Origin: Streptomyces catenulae
GTDB taxonomy: Bacteria; Actinomycetota; Actinomycetes; Streptomycetales; Streptomycetaceae
NCBI RefSeq assembly: GCF_000718015.1
Contig: NZ_JODY01000004.1
Coordinates: 124,001-188,000, forward strand
Direction: 5' to 3'
Length of the DNA stretch: 64,000 nucleotides
The position numbers and the translations under genes were made by a program. Shown in pieces: positions 30,475 to 38,875 of this stretch (the first letter of the stretch is position 1; each line of letters starts with the position of its first letter). Under the pieces are notes generated by a model, which did no database searches, was not told the origin of the DNA, and was given only the letters and a program-made list of their open reading frames with translations.

Positions 30475-30490
30475 GTGCCTCACCCCCGGC

Positions 30491-31252
30491 TCACTTCAGC
30501 CCGAGCACCAGCGCATCGCTCGGCGACCGCCACACCGTCCGCGCCTCGGCGAACCCGGAGTCCCGCAGGACCTGGGCGTGCCACCGGTCGGAGGGGGTGT
30601 CGCCGTCGGCGTGCTCCCCGTAGATCTCGAACCGTTCGGCGGTCGGCCCGGCCAGCAGCGGGTCGGCGGCGGCCAGCTTCCACCAGTCGGCCCAGTCGAC
30701 CGCGCCCGCGGCCTTGGCCCGGTCCATCCGGGCATGGCGCTGCGCGCGGTCGGCGGCGTCGATCCGCGGGGTGGACTCCTCCGGCATGTGGTCGGCGTTC
30801 ATGAAGACGCCGCCGTCGCGCACCACGGTGCCGAGCTGCCCGTAGAGCCCGCGCAGGTCCTCGGTGTGCAGCCAGTGCAGCGCGGTGGCGGTGAGCACCG
30901 CGTCGTACGAGGTGTGCGGCAACTGCGCGGTCCAGGACGGGTCCTTGAGATCGGCGCGAACGAACCGCACCCGCGCGTCCCCGGCGAAGTACCCTTCGGC
31001 GATGGCCAGCAGCGCGGGATCCAGATCGACGCCGACGCTCTCGGCCTCCGGGAAGCGCTTGAGCAGCCGGTCGGAGATCGAGCCGGTGCCGCATGCCAGG
31101 TCGAGCACCCGGGGCGCGGTGCCCACCAGCGCCTCGACCATGTCGAGCATCACCCGGAACCGCTCCTCGCGGTCCGGCATGTACCACTCCTGCTGCCGGT
31201 CCCAACTGTCCTGCCACGCCTGCCAGTCGGCCCCGGCCACGGTCTCCGTCAT
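30491..31252 (-). CDS. Class I SAM-dependent methyltransferase
   Basis: A 253-residue methyltransferase with motif I VLDLACGTGSIS, acidic motif II VGVDLDPALL, and YDAVLTATALHWL as motif IV, followed by a C-terminal helical lid. It resembles the trans-aconitate-methyltransferase-like group, but the substrate cannot be assigned. ATG 31252 follows GGAAGGGG at good spacing; the open frame upstream lacks a ribosome site. It is divergent from the CGNR regulator. Confidence 0.88.
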   Translation of the reverse strand: MTETVAGADWQAWQDSWDRQQEWYMPDREERFRVMLDMVEALVGTAPRVLDLACGTGSISDRLLKRFPEAESVGVDLDPALLAIAEGYFAGDARVRFVRADLKDPSWTAQLPHTSYDAVLTATALHWLHTEDLRGLYGQLGTVVRDGGVFMNADHMPEESTPRIDAADRAQRHARMDRAKAAGAVDWADWWKLAAADPLLAGPTAERFEIYGEHADGDTPSDRWHAQVLRDSGFAEARTVWRSPSDALVLGLK

Positions 31253-31281
31253 CACGAACCCCTTCCGCGTGTAATACCCTC

Positions 31282-31307
31282 GTAGCCACAACACCCATTA
31301 CGGCTAC
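31282..31307. promoter_or_regulatory. Inverted repeat in the methyltransferase/CGNR divergent promoter
   Basis: GTAGCC and GGCTAC are complementary six-base arms spaced by 14 bases in the 93-bp gap; GTAAT and ATTAC are nearby secondary arms. It may be the operator of the CGNR regulator. The arms are short, so this is tentative. Confidence 0.35.
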
Positions 31308-31345
31308 CTGCCCGGAACGATAGCCCGCCCCCGTAAGGACTACAA

Positions 31346-31975
31346 GTGGAACTGGCCTATTACTCGGACTATGCCGTGCGGCTCGTCAACACCGAGGAGC
31401 CCGAGCGCGGCGGCGACAGCCTGACCTCCGTCGAAGCGGTCCGGGCGCTCTTCGGACCGGCGCAGCAGATCGCCCGGCGCGCCACCGAGAGCGATGTGAC
31501 CCGGCTGCGCGCGGTCCGCGGACGGCTGCGGACGGTCTTCGAGGCGGCGGCCGACGGGGACGAGGTCCGCGCCGTCGACCTGCTCAACGCGCTGATGATG
31601 GAGTTCCCGGTCAGCCCGCAGATCTCCGGGCACGAGTACCGGGATGCGGACGGGCGCCCCGACTGGCACATGCACATCGCCGACCACGCCGCCAACGCCA
31701 CCGCCGGTTACACCGCCACCGCCTGTATGGGCCTCGCCTTCCACCTCACCGAACTGGGCGTGGACCGGTTGGGTGTCTGCGAGGCCCGTCCGTGCCGGAA
31801 CGTCTACCTCGACACCTCCACCAACCGCTCGCGGCGCTACTGCTCCGACCGCTGCGCGACCCGCGCCAACGTCGCCGCCTACCGCGCCCGCAAGAGGCTG
31901 GAGAGCGAGCGCGCCGCCCGCAGCGGACGCACCGCCGACAGCACCCAGGACGCCACCGCCAGCGGCGAGCGCTGA
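31346..31975 (+). CDS. CGNR zinc-finger transcriptional regulator
   Basis: A 209-residue protein. The N-terminal ABATE-type region (residues 1-130) is helical; the C-terminal CGNR-type zinc finger has CEARPCRNVYLD followed by RRYCSDRCATRANVAAYRAR, giving the four metal cysteines and the basic DNA-contacting helix. GTG 31346 follows AAGGACT. Its last 97 bp overlap, in antiparallel orientation, the coding end of sodX. It is divergent from a methyltransferase gene, a possible target. Confidence 0.88.
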   Translation: MELAYYSDYAVRLVNTEEPERGGDSLTSVEAVRALFGPAQQIARRATESDVTRLRAVRGRLRTVFEAAADGDEVRAVDLLNALMMEFPVSPQISGHEYRDADGRPDWHMHIADHAANATAGYTATACMGLAFHLTELGVDRLGVCEARPCRNVYLDTSTNRSRRYCSDRCATRANVAAYRARKRLESERAARSGRTADSTQDATASGER

Positions 31976-32352
31976 GCCCCCAGCGGCCGCAGCCGCACCC
32001 GGGCCCGCGCCACCACCAGTTCGTCCGGCACCGCCCCGAACTCCCGGCTGTCGTTGACCACCCGCGGGTTGTCGCCCCGCACCCACCAGCCGCCGCCCTG
32101 CCGCTCCACGGCCCGTTTGACGATCAGCAGGTCCTGCCGGAACGGGTGCCGGACCACCACCACGTCACCCGGCCGGACGGTCGCGCCGTAGTGGAGCAGC
32201 AGCCGGTCGCCGGGCCGGAGCGTCGGCAGCATCGACGGGTTGTACACCTCGGCCAGCCCGAACACCGGCCCCGCACGCCGCGCCCCGCCCTCGGGTCCGC
32301 CGCTCTCGGGTCCGCCGCCCTCCGGCCCGCGCCCGTCCACCCGCTCGGGCAT
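31879..32352 (-). CDS. sodX: SodX: nickel superoxide dismutase maturation protease
   Basis: A 157-residue S26-type signal-peptidase-like protease. The nucleophile lies in YNPSMLPTL and the general-base lysine in LLIVKRAVE; RGDNP is the family's third block. It removes the N-terminal leader of SodN so that the nickel hook is exposed. It lies divergent from sodN, as expected for the pair. The ATG at 32352 follows GGGAGGTGG; the GTG at 32361 is an alternative. The C-terminal 33 codons overlap the convergent CGNR gene and form a basic tail. Confidence 0.92.
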   Translation of the reverse strand: MPERVDGRGPEGGGPESGGPEGGARRAGPVFGLAEVYNPSMLPTLRPGDRLLLHYGATVRPGDVVVVRHPFRQDLLIVKRAVERQGGGWWVRGDNPRVVNDSREFGAVPDELVVARARVRLRPLGAQRSPLAVASWVLSAVRPLRAARSLSSLLRAR

Positions 32353-32563
32353 CCAGCCCACCTCCCGGTCCGGTCCGGCCCGGCATCCACCGGACCATTC
32401 CTCCAGCTCACCGGTCCATCCTCCATCAGTCCCGGCCGTGGGCCCGTCTCCGGTCCCGCGGGGTGCCGGACTTTTGCCCTAAGACCCACGGGCCGCCCGA
32501 GAAAAGGGTTCCGGCACCGAGTAATCTCGCCCGTGAGAAGACGATCACGAGGAAGGACTGAAC

Positions 32564-32959
32564 ATGCTCTCGCGCCTGTTCGCCCCCAAGGTGAAGGTCA
32601 GCGCCCACTGCGACCTGCCCTGCGGTGTGTACGACCCGGCCCAGGCCCGCATCGAGGCCGAGTCGGTCAAGGCCGTCCAGGAGAAGTACCAGGCCAACGA
32701 GGACGCGGACTTCCGCACCCGCGCCGTTCTGATCAAGGAGCAGCGCGCCGAGCTGGCCAAGCACCACATCTCGGTGCTGTGGAGCGACTACTTCAAGCCC
32801 CCGCACTTCGAGAAGTACCCGGAGCTGCACCAGCTGGTCAACGACACCCTCAAGGCCCTCTCGGCCGCCAAGGGCTCGAACGACCCGGCCACCGGCCAGA
32901 AGGCCCTCGACCTGATCGCCCAGGTCGACAAGATCTTCTGGGAGACCAAGAAGGCCTGA
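32564..32959 (+). CDS. sodN: Nickel-containing superoxide dismutase
   Basis: A 131-residue precursor with a 14-residue leader ending KVKVSA, then the nickel hook HCDLPCGVYDP, in which the new N-terminal histidine and the two cysteines coordinate nickel. The remaining four-helix-bundle domain is full length (117 residues mature). It dismutates superoxide in the cytoplasm as a homohexamer. GAGGAAGGAC precedes the ATG. The gene is divergent from its protease sodX. In S. coelicolor sodN is expressed with nickel while Nur represses sodF. Confidence 0.98.
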   Translation: MLSRLFAPKVKVSAHCDLPCGVYDPAQARIEAESVKAVQEKYQANEDADFRTRAVLIKEQRAELAKHHISVLWSDYFKPPHFEKYPELHQLVNDTLKALSAAKGSNDPATGQKALDLIAQVDKIFWETKKA

Positions 32960-32964
32960 TCCCC

Positions 32965-33054
32965 GGATCGGCCCACGACGCCCTGCGGGTGGTGCACCTC
33001 CGCAGACCGGTGTCGCCCTGAAGGGGCCCGGCGGAAATATCCGCCGGGCCCCTT
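32965..33054 (+). ncRNA. Candidate s-SodF-type small RNA from the sodN 3' UTR
   Basis: In S. coelicolor a stable RNA of about 90 nt is processed from the sodN 3' UTR and pairs with the 5' end of sodF mRNA. Here the 3' UTR has the same architecture: about 60 nt of unstructured sequence after the stop, then a strong terminator at 33021-33054. The stretch GCACCTCC (32994-33001) is complementary to a Shine-Dalgarno GGAGGTGC-like sequence, as an antisense regulator needs. The 5' end is set by analogy, and the target sodF is not in this window. Confidence 0.6.
33021..33054 (+). terminator. Terminator of sodN / putative small RNA
   Basis: AAGGGGCCCGGCGGA and TCCGCCGGGCCCCTT form a 15-bp perfect stem with a five-base A+T loop, a classical stable RNA 3' end. 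Confidence 0.93.
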
Positions 33055-33134
33055 CGGTGTGTATGGGGGCCGCGCCGGGGCGCAGGGCGCCGCAGGGGTC
33101 GGGGTGACGCCCCGGAGGTTCCGGAAGGCCGCCG

Positions 33135-34364
33135 TCACGTCCCGGCCGGAGCCGACCGCGCCAGGAGCGACACCCGTACCGTTCCCGCCACCCCGGCCAG
33201 TGCCGCGATGCCGCCGCCGGTGACGATGCCCCACCGCGACCAGTCGGCAGGCAGCACGGCCGCCGCGGCGAAGCCGCAGGCCACCGCGGTCTGGAGGGTC
33301 GCGCCGTAGGCGGCGCCGATCTGGCCGCGTCGGGCGGGTGGGCAGTCGGCCATCACATACGTCCGCAGCATGACGTTCTGCAGCGCGTTGGCCATGCCGC
33401 CGCACAGGAAGGCGGCCAGCATCAGCGGTAGCCACAGCACCGCACCGGCGAGCAGATAGGCGAGGCCGATGACGGTGGCCGCGGCGACGGCGAACACCTG
33501 CGGCGGCGGGGCCGCCGTCCGGCCGCGGACCAGTACGGGCCCGAGGACCAGGCCGATGCTCCAGGTGGTGAGCAGGGCGCCGTAGGCGGTGACGCCGCCC
33601 GGGATCCGGTGCGCGAAGAACGGCATGACGACGTTGAGGGCCGAGGTGGCGGCGACGGTCACCACGATGACGCCGAGCGTCGCCCGGCGCTGCCCGCCGT
33701 TCCAGAGCGCGGCCAGCCCCGCGCGCAGTCCGCGGGCCGCCGGGGCCGTCGGCCCGTCCGGGGCCGTGCCGTCCGCATCCGGCCGGGCCCCGTGGGTGGA
33801 CCGGCGGGCGATCACCGGGACGGCGAGGAGCGCGAAGCCGAAGGTCGCGCCGTCGGCCGCCAGGGCGAGGCCGGTGCCGCCGTATCCGGTGAGCAGGCCC
33901 ACCAGCGCCGGGCCCGCGAGGTAACCGGCGTTCCTGGTCGACTCCATGACCGCGTTCGCCCGCAACTGGGCGCCCGCCCCGGGGAAGAGCCGCGGCACCA
34001 GCGCCAGCACGCAGCTCTGGGCCACCGCGCCGAGCGAGCCGAGCAGCAGCACCGCGGCGATGAGCCGCGCCGGTCCGTCGGCGAACCCGGCGGCGCCGAA
34101 AGCGGTGACCGCCTCCAGCGCCAGCGTCACCGCCAGGACGTGTGCGGTCCGGTACCGGTCCACGGTCCGGCCGATCAGCCCGCCGAGGACGATGCCGGGC
34201 AGCAGTCCGGCGATCATCTGTGCCGACACCACCGCGGGCAGCCCGGTGCGGTCGGCCGCGCGCAGCGACAGCGCGACCGTGGCGACCTCGTCGCCGACCG
34301 TGCTGACCAGCAGCGCGGCCATCATCGCGACCGTCGACCGGGCACTCGGCCCCACCCATGTCAC
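33135..34364 (-). CDS. MFS transporter
   Basis: A 409-residue protein with about 12 hydrophobic helices. The loop after helix 2 carries GGLIGRTVDRYR, the MFS A-like motif, and an Arg/Asp/Pro-rich central loop separates the halves. It resembles the MFS_3/enterobactin-exporter-like group. The GTG at 34364 is chosen because the hydrophobic region begins just after it and GGAGGGGG lies upstream. It starts 46 bp after the LysR gene on the same strand, so the two may be cotranscribed. The substrate is unknown. Confidence 0.85.
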   Translation of the reverse strand: MTWVGPSARSTVAMMAALLVSTVGDEVATVALSLRAADRTGLPAVVSAQMIAGLLPGIVLGGLIGRTVDRYRTAHVLAVTLALEAVTAFGAAGFADGPARLIAAVLLLGSLGAVAQSCVLALVPRLFPGAGAQLRANAVMESTRNAGYLAGPALVGLLTGYGGTGLALAADGATFGFALLAVPVIARRSTHGARPDADGTAPDGPTAPAARGLRAGLAALWNGGQRRATLGVIVVTVAATSALNVVMPFFAHRIPGGVTAYGALLTTWSIGLVLGPVLVRGRTAAPPPQVFAVAAATVIGLAYLLAGAVLWLPLMLAAFLCGGMANALQNVMLRTYVMADCPPARRGQIGAAYGATLQTAVACGFAAAAVLPADWSRWGIVTGGGIAALAGVAGTVRVSLLARSAPAGT

Positions 34365-34410
34365 AGGTACCGTTCCGCCCCCTCCGGGCCCGGGTCCGCC
34401 GGGCAGCCCC

Positions 34411-35382
34411 CTACGCCGAAGCCAGTCTCCGTGGCAGCTTTCCGTCGCCCTTCCGGACCAGCCAGGCCCGGTACGCGGTGCTCGACCAGGCGATTTCCGT
34501 GTATGAGGCGGTGAGGTCGGCGAAGAGGGCCTCGGGTGGGGCGGCGAGGGTGGTGTCGGAGCGGCAGGCCATGAAGAGGCGGACGGCGAGGGGGTCGCCG
34601 CGCAGCGGGCGGATGTCCATGCCGTGGCGGGGGCGGGAGGTGGGCTGGCAGGGGGTGACCACCTCACCGGCGGCGACGAGGTCGGCGGCGGTGAGGTAAT
34701 CGCCGTGCACCACCCGCGGGTTGACCCCGGCGGCGGCCCAGATGCGGCGCAGCCCGGCCCATTCGCCGTCCACGGTCGGGTCGACCATCCACGGGTCGCC
34801 CGCCAGGTCGGCGAGGTCGACGACCTCCTTGGCGGTGGCCGGATGGGTGGCCGGGAGGGCGATGAACTGCGGTTCGCGGGCGATGAGTTCGTACTGGACG
34901 AGGCTGGGCGGCACCCGGAGCGGCGCGCCCTCGACCTCGTGGACGAAGGCGGCGTCGAGCTGGCCGGAGGAGACCATCTGGAGCAGCGCGTTGGCGGAGA
35001 CGTCGATGCGCAGGGCGGGATCGGTGCCGGGCAGGCGGGCGCGCAGGCGGCGCAGCCAACCGGCGACGGCGCGGCTGCTGGTGCTGCCGATGCGCAGCCG
35101 GGCGCCCTGTTCGCGGACGGAGACGGCGGTGATCTCGTCGACCAGGGCGCGCATGTCGGCGACGATGGGGCGGGCGCGGGAGAGGACGACGTGGCCGAGC
35201 GGGGTGGGGCGGCTGCCGGTGGCGGCGCGGAAGAAGAGCTGGCCGCCGAGGGCCTTCTCGATGCGGTGGAGCTGCGTGGTCAGCGACGGCTGGGTCATGC
35301 CCAGCTGACGGGCCGCCTTCCGTACGCTGCCGGAGTCGGCGATGGCGCACAGGGCTCGAAGATGCCTCACCTCTAGCTCCAC
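34411..35382 (-). CDS. LysR-family regulator, probably of snapalysin
   Basis: A 323-residue LysR protein: helix-turn-helix GSVRKAARQLGMTQPSLTTQLHRIE near the N-terminus and a periplasmic-binding-like effector domain. It is divergent from a snapalysin gene, the arrangement of the small neutral protease and its LysR activator (snpA with snpR/prtR) in other streptomycetes. The GTG at 35382 gives the common start (V/M)ELEVRHLRALC; a GTG at 35370 is an alternative. It likely binds T-N11-A sites in the 214-bp shared promoter. Confidence 0.9.
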   Translation of the reverse strand: MELEVRHLRALCAIADSGSVRKAARQLGMTQPSLTTQLHRIEKALGGQLFFRAATGSRPTPLGHVVLSRARPIVADMRALVDEITAVSVREQGARLRIGSTSSRAVAGWLRRLRARLPGTDPALRIDVSANALLQMVSSGQLDAAFVHEVEGAPLRVPPSLVQYELIAREPQFIALPATHPATAKEVVDLADLAGDPWMVDPTVDGEWAGLRRIWAAAGVNPRVVHGDYLTAADLVAAGEVVTPCQPTSRPRHGMDIRPLRGDPLAVRLFMACRSDTTLAAPPEALFADLTASYTEIAWSSTAYRAWLVRKGDGKLPRRLASA

Positions 35383-35596
35383 GCGGGGAGCATAGCCATG
35401 CGTGAAGGCGTCACACCAGACTCCTGAACCCCCATGAACTGCCCCTTTCACCCGGGGTATTGAGCCGTCCTATCGCCTCCTGGCATCTCCGTCTGCCGGG
35501 TGAACTGCGTCCAGACTCGGCGGCACCAAGAAATCCGGGGCCCCGGCCGCCGCCCCACACGGCGGCCGTAGCCCTCGGAAATTAAGGAGCCCCCAC

Positions 35597-36256
35597 ATGA
35601 GATCTCCCAAGACGGCGCTGTCGGCGGCGCTCGGCCTGGGCCTCGCCGCCGCACTGACCGCGGCGGTCCCGGCGTCCGCGACGCCTTCCTCCCCCGCCTC
35701 CCACCGCTCCACCCCCGCCTCGGTGGCGGCGTACACCGGTTCGGCCGCCCAGAAGGCCGACACCAAGGCCTTCTTCGACGCCGTGGTGAAGTCCGCGGCG
35801 AAGAAGCTGAAGGCCAACCCGCACCTCCAGTCGGTCACGGTGACCTACGACGCGAGCGCCGCCCCGACGTTCGCGAGCCAGATATCCCAGGCCGCGCAGA
35901 TCTGGAACAGCGCGGTCTCCAACGTCAAGCTCGCGGAAGGCAGCGGCGGCGACTTCCAGTACCGCGAGGGCAACGACCCGCGCGGTTCGTACGCCAGCAC
36001 CGACGGCCACGGCAGCGGCTACGTCTTCCTGGACTACGCGCAGAACCAGCAGTACAACTCCACCCGCGTGGTGGCCCACGAGACCGGCCATGTGCTGGGT
36101 CTGCCGGACCACTACGAGGGCCCGTGCAGCGAGCTGATGTCCGGCGGCGGCCCCGGCCCGTCCTGCCAGAACACCCAGCCGGACGCCAACGAGCGTGCGC
36201 AGGTCAACCAGTTGTGGGCGAACGGTCTGGCGGGGCTCCTCCACAAGGCGTCCTGA
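35597..36256 (+). CDS. snpA: Snapalysin (small extracellular neutral metalloprotease)
   Basis: A 219-residue preproprotein: signal peptide to about residue 29 (VPASA cleavage region), a pro-region, and the M7 catalytic domain with [18 protein letters not shown], giving the HExxHxxGxxD zinc site. Downstream are the paired cysteines and an SELMSGG Met-turn-like segment. It is secreted and cleaves casein-like substrates. AAGGAG precedes the ATG. The divergent LysR gene is its probable activator. Confidence 0.95.
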   Translation: MRSPKTALSAALGLGLAAALTAAVPASATPSSPASHRSTPASVAAYTGSAAQKADTKAFFDAVVKSAAKKLKANPHLQSVTVTYDASAAPTFASQISQAAQIWNSAVSNVKLAEGSGGDFQYREGNDPRGSYASTDGHGSGYVFLDYAQNQQYNSTRVVAHETGHVLGLPDHYEGPCSELMSGGGPGPSCQNTQPDANERAQVNQLWANGLAGLLHKAS

Positions 36257-36535
36257 CCCGTCCGCCCGCCGCACCGGTGGGCGCGCCCTCCTGACGCCCC
36301 GTCGGGACGCGCCCCCGGTACGGCACCCCCGCGCGGCGGCCCACCGGCGCCGCGCCTCTTCCGGCAGGGGTTCCCCACCCGTCTGCCGCGTCCGGCCCCC
36401 CTCGCCCCGGCCGCCCGCGCCCCCACCGGCGCGGGCCACCGGCGGACGGTGTCCGGACCCGGCGGCGGTCCTCTGCCCGGACCACCGGGCGGCCCCGCGT
36501 ACGGCCGCCTCGTGCCCGTCTTCCCCGTACGCGGC

Positions 36536-36570
36536 CCTGCGGCGGAGTCCTTCGCGGACTCCGCCGCAGG
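36536..36570. terminator. Strong TTCG-loop hairpin
   Basis: CCTGCGGCGGAGTCC pairs perfectly with GGACTCCGCCGCAGG around a TTCGC loop (15-bp stem). It is 280 bp after the snapalysin stop and 23 bp before the -35 of the GntR promoter, so it insulates the two units. Confidence 0.75.
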
Positions 36571-36592
36571 TGTGTGCGGGGCCCGGCCTCTT

Positions 36593-36617
36593 TTGACAGG
36601 CACAAACATGGGATGTT
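36593..36617 (+). promoter_or_regulatory. Promoter -35 box and AACAT-GGG-ATGTT operator of the GntR gene
   Basis: TTGACA at 36593-36598 is a consensus -35 box. A perfect dyad, AACAT (36605-36609), GGG, ATGTT (36613-36617), fills the -35/-10 spacer, where a bound repressor would block RNA polymerase. Autoregulation by the FadR-like GntR protein just downstream is the natural reading. Confidence 0.65.
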
Positions 36618-36689
36618 CACATGACCGGAAGAATGCGGTGGTCCGACGGACGGCCCGCCGTCCCGGTCCGAGGAGAGGACGCCGCGCCG

Positions 36690-37436
36690 ATGCCGCTGCG
36701 CAGTACCGCCCGTACCAGCCTGGTCGACCTCGTCATCGAGCAGCTGGAGGCGCTGATCGCGGACGGCGAGTGGCCGGTCGGGACGAAGATCCCGCCGGAG
36801 CCCGCCCTCGTCGAGCAGTTGGACGTGGGGCGCAACACCGTCCGCGAGGCGGTCCGCGCGCTCGTCCACACCGGGCTGCTGGAGGCCCGGCAGGGCGACG
36901 GCACCTACGTCCGCGCCCGCAGCGACTTCGGCGCCGCCGTCCAGCGACGGCTGCGCCGCGCGGAGAACCTGGAGGCGTACGAGGTCCGGGCCGCGCTGGA
37001 GCGGGACGCGGCGCGCCACGCGGCGGCGCGGCGCACGCCCGCGGACCTGGCGGCGCTGCGGGAGTCGCTGGCCGAGCGGGTGCGGGCCTGGGAGTCCGGG
37101 GACACCGAGGCGTTCGTGACCGCCGACGTCCGCTTCCACCAGCTGATCGCACAGGCCGCGCACAACGGGGTGCTGGCGGATCTGTACGCACATCTCAGCG
37201 ACGCGCTGCGCGCCACGCTGCACGCGGTGCTCGCCGCGCACGTGCCGGACGCGGTGCACCACCAACTCGACGGCCACACCGCGGTCGTCGACGCCATCGA
37301 GGCGGGCGACGCCGACGCCGCCGAACGCGCCGTGCTGGCGCATCTGACCGAAGCGAGGGACGCCCTGCGCGACGCCACGGGCGACGGTGCCCGGGTCGGC
37401 GGGCGTCCGTACACCACCGGAGAACACCGTGCCTGA
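36690..37436 (+). CDS. GntR-family (FadR-like) transcriptional regulator
   Basis: A 248-residue regulator: N-terminal winged helix (GEWPVGTKIPPEPALVEQL, then RNTVREAVRALVHTGLLEARQGDGTYV) and an all-helical FCD ligand domain with the metal-binding type residues in DVRFHQLI, LDGHTAVVDAI and HLTEARDAL. ATG 36690 starts directly before the domain; GAGGAGAGGAC lies upstream, somewhat distant. Its stop overlaps the next gene by eight bases, so it probably controls that exporter. The ligand is unknown. Confidence 0.92.
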   Translation: MPLRSTARTSLVDLVIEQLEALIADGEWPVGTKIPPEPALVEQLDVGRNTVREAVRALVHTGLLEARQGDGTYVRARSDFGAAVQRRLRRAENLEAYEVRAALERDAARHAAARRTPADLAALRESLAERVRAWESGDTEAFVTADVRFHQLIAQAAHNGVLADLYAHLSDALRATLHAVLAAHVPDAVHHQLDGHTAVVDAIEAGDADAAERAVLAHLTEARDALRDATGDGARVGGRPYTTGEHRA

Positions 37437-38697
37437 TCCCGGATCCGCCGTCGCCGACGGCCCGATATCCACCGCACCGCCACGCCCCACCGCCGAGCCG
37501 CCCGCGACCGTACCCACCGGGCGCCGGGCGCTCTACCTGGGCCTGGGCGTCGTCCTGCTGGCGCTGAACCTGCGGCCCGCGCTGGTCGCGGTGTCGCCGC
37601 TGGCCGGGACCATCCGGGACGACAGCGGGATGTCGGCGGCGGCGACGAGTCTGCTGACCGCGCTGCCGCTGCTCTGCTTCGGACTGCTGGCCCCGGTCGC
37701 GCCGCGGCTGGGCCGCCGATTGGGGATGGAGCGGTCGCTGCTCGGCACCATGGCGCTGATCGGCGCCGGGACCGCGCTGCGGCTGGTGGACTCGGTGGTG
37801 GCGCTGTTCGCCGGGACGGTCGTGATCGGCGCCGGGATCGCGGTCGCCAATGTGCTGCTGCCCGGCCTGATCAAGCGGGACTTCCCGGACCGCGCCGGGC
37901 TGATGACCGGCCTGTACTCGATGTCGCTGTTCGGCGGCGCGGCGCTGGCCGCCGGGGTGACCGTCCCGGTGCAGCGGGCCGCCGGGCTGAGCTGGCAGGC
38001 GACACTGGCGTGCTGGGGCGGCCTCGCGGTGGTGGCGCTGGTGTGCTGGCTGCCGCAGACGGGTGCCCGCAGCCGGGTCTCCGCCGGGGCGGCGGGCGCG
38101 GCGGCCCACCCGGTGCGCGGCCTGTGGCGCTCCCCGCTGGCCTGGCAGGTCACCGGCTACATGGGGCTCCAGTCGCTGAGCTACTACGCGGCCGCCGCCT
38201 GGCTGCCGACGGTGTTGAAGGACGCCGGGATGTCGGCGGGCGACGCCGGGTGGATGCTGTCGTACTCCTCGCTGCTGGGCATCGCGGGGTCGTTCCTCGC
38301 CCCGGTGATCGTGGGGCGGCGGCTGCGCGCGGGGACGCTCGCCGCGGTGAGCGCGCTGCTGTGCGCGGCGGGGTTCGCGGGGCTGCTGGCCGCGCCGGTG
38401 GGCGGGGCGTACGCCTGGATGACGCTGCTCGGTCTGGGGCAGGGCGGGGCGATCAGCCTGGCGCTGCTCTTCATCGTGGAGCGGGCCCCGGACGCCCGGC
38501 ACACCGCGCAGCTCTCCAGCATGGCGCAGTGCTTCGGCTACATCCTGGCGGCGACCGGCCCGGCGGTGCTGGGCGCGGTGCACGACGCGACGGGCGGCTG
38601 GACGGTGCCGATCACGGTGCTGCTGGTGCTGCTGGTGCCCCAGATCGTCGCGGGCTTCGGCGCGGGACGGCCGCTGCACGTCGGGGGACGGGAGTAG
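37429..38697 (+). CDS. CynX/NimT-type MFS transporter
   Basis: A 422-residue 12-helix transporter. ALNLRPALVAVSPLAGTIRDDSG and LPLLCFGLLAPVAPRLGRRLGMER are typical of the cyanate/2-nitroimidazole (CynX/NimT) MFS family, as is KRDFPDRAGLMTGLYSMSLFGGAAL. The GTG at 37429 has GGAG upstream and overlaps the GntR gene by eight bases, so expression is coupled. No cyanase gene is nearby, so the substrate is open. Confidence 0.9.
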   Translation: MPDPGSAVADGPISTAPPRPTAEPPATVPTGRRALYLGLGVVLLALNLRPALVAVSPLAGTIRDDSGMSAAATSLLTALPLLCFGLLAPVAPRLGRRLGMERSLLGTMALIGAGTALRLVDSVVALFAGTVVIGAGIAVANVLLPGLIKRDFPDRAGLMTGLYSMSLFGGAALAAGVTVPVQRAAGLSWQATLACWGGLAVVALVCWLPQTGARSRVSAGAAGAAAHPVRGLWRSPLAWQVTGYMGLQSLSYYAAAAWLPTVLKDAGMSAGDAGWMLSYSSLLGIAGSFLAPVIVGRRLRAGTLAAVSALLCAAGFAGLLAAPVGGAYAWMTLLGLGQGGAISLALLFIVERAPDARHTAQLSSMAQCFGYILAATGPAVLGAVHDATGGWTVPITVLLVLLVPQIVAGFGAGRPLHVGGRE

Positions 38698-38719
38698 CGC
38701 CGGGGCGCGGGGGCCTCTC

Positions 38720-38867
38720 TTTCAGGGAAGGAGCCTGAAGGAGAGGAGCCTGAAAGATGCCGACGGGGGCCCGGGGCCCGGTTGTTCTCAGGAAGGCTTC
38801 CTGAAGACAACCGGGCCCCGGGTCTTCGGTCTTCCTCCGGGAACTCTCAGGAACCCTCCCTGAAAGC
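38720..38867. repeat. Iterated CAGG/CCTG inverted repeats with a long hairpin
   Basis: The 178-bp gap between the convergent MFS and corA genes contains TTCAGG...CCTGAA elements at least three times, including GGAGCCTGAA twice near 38731-38754. The core at 38770-38822 is a long hairpin: CCCGGGGCCCGGTTGT pairs with ACAACCGGGCCCCGGG, and the apex holds AGGAAG/CTTCCT. It is more elaborate than a simple bidirectional terminator. Confidence 0.7.
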
Positions 38868-38875
38868 TGTCGGCC

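Larger units (their letters stand above)
36257..36689. other. Intergenic region, snapalysin to GntR gene
   Basis: About 430 bp. The first 270 bp are Pro-codon-like G+C-rich sequence with no gene. Then come a very strong hairpin (36536-36570) and the promoter/operator of the GntR gene (36593-36617), listed separately. Confidence 0.6.
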
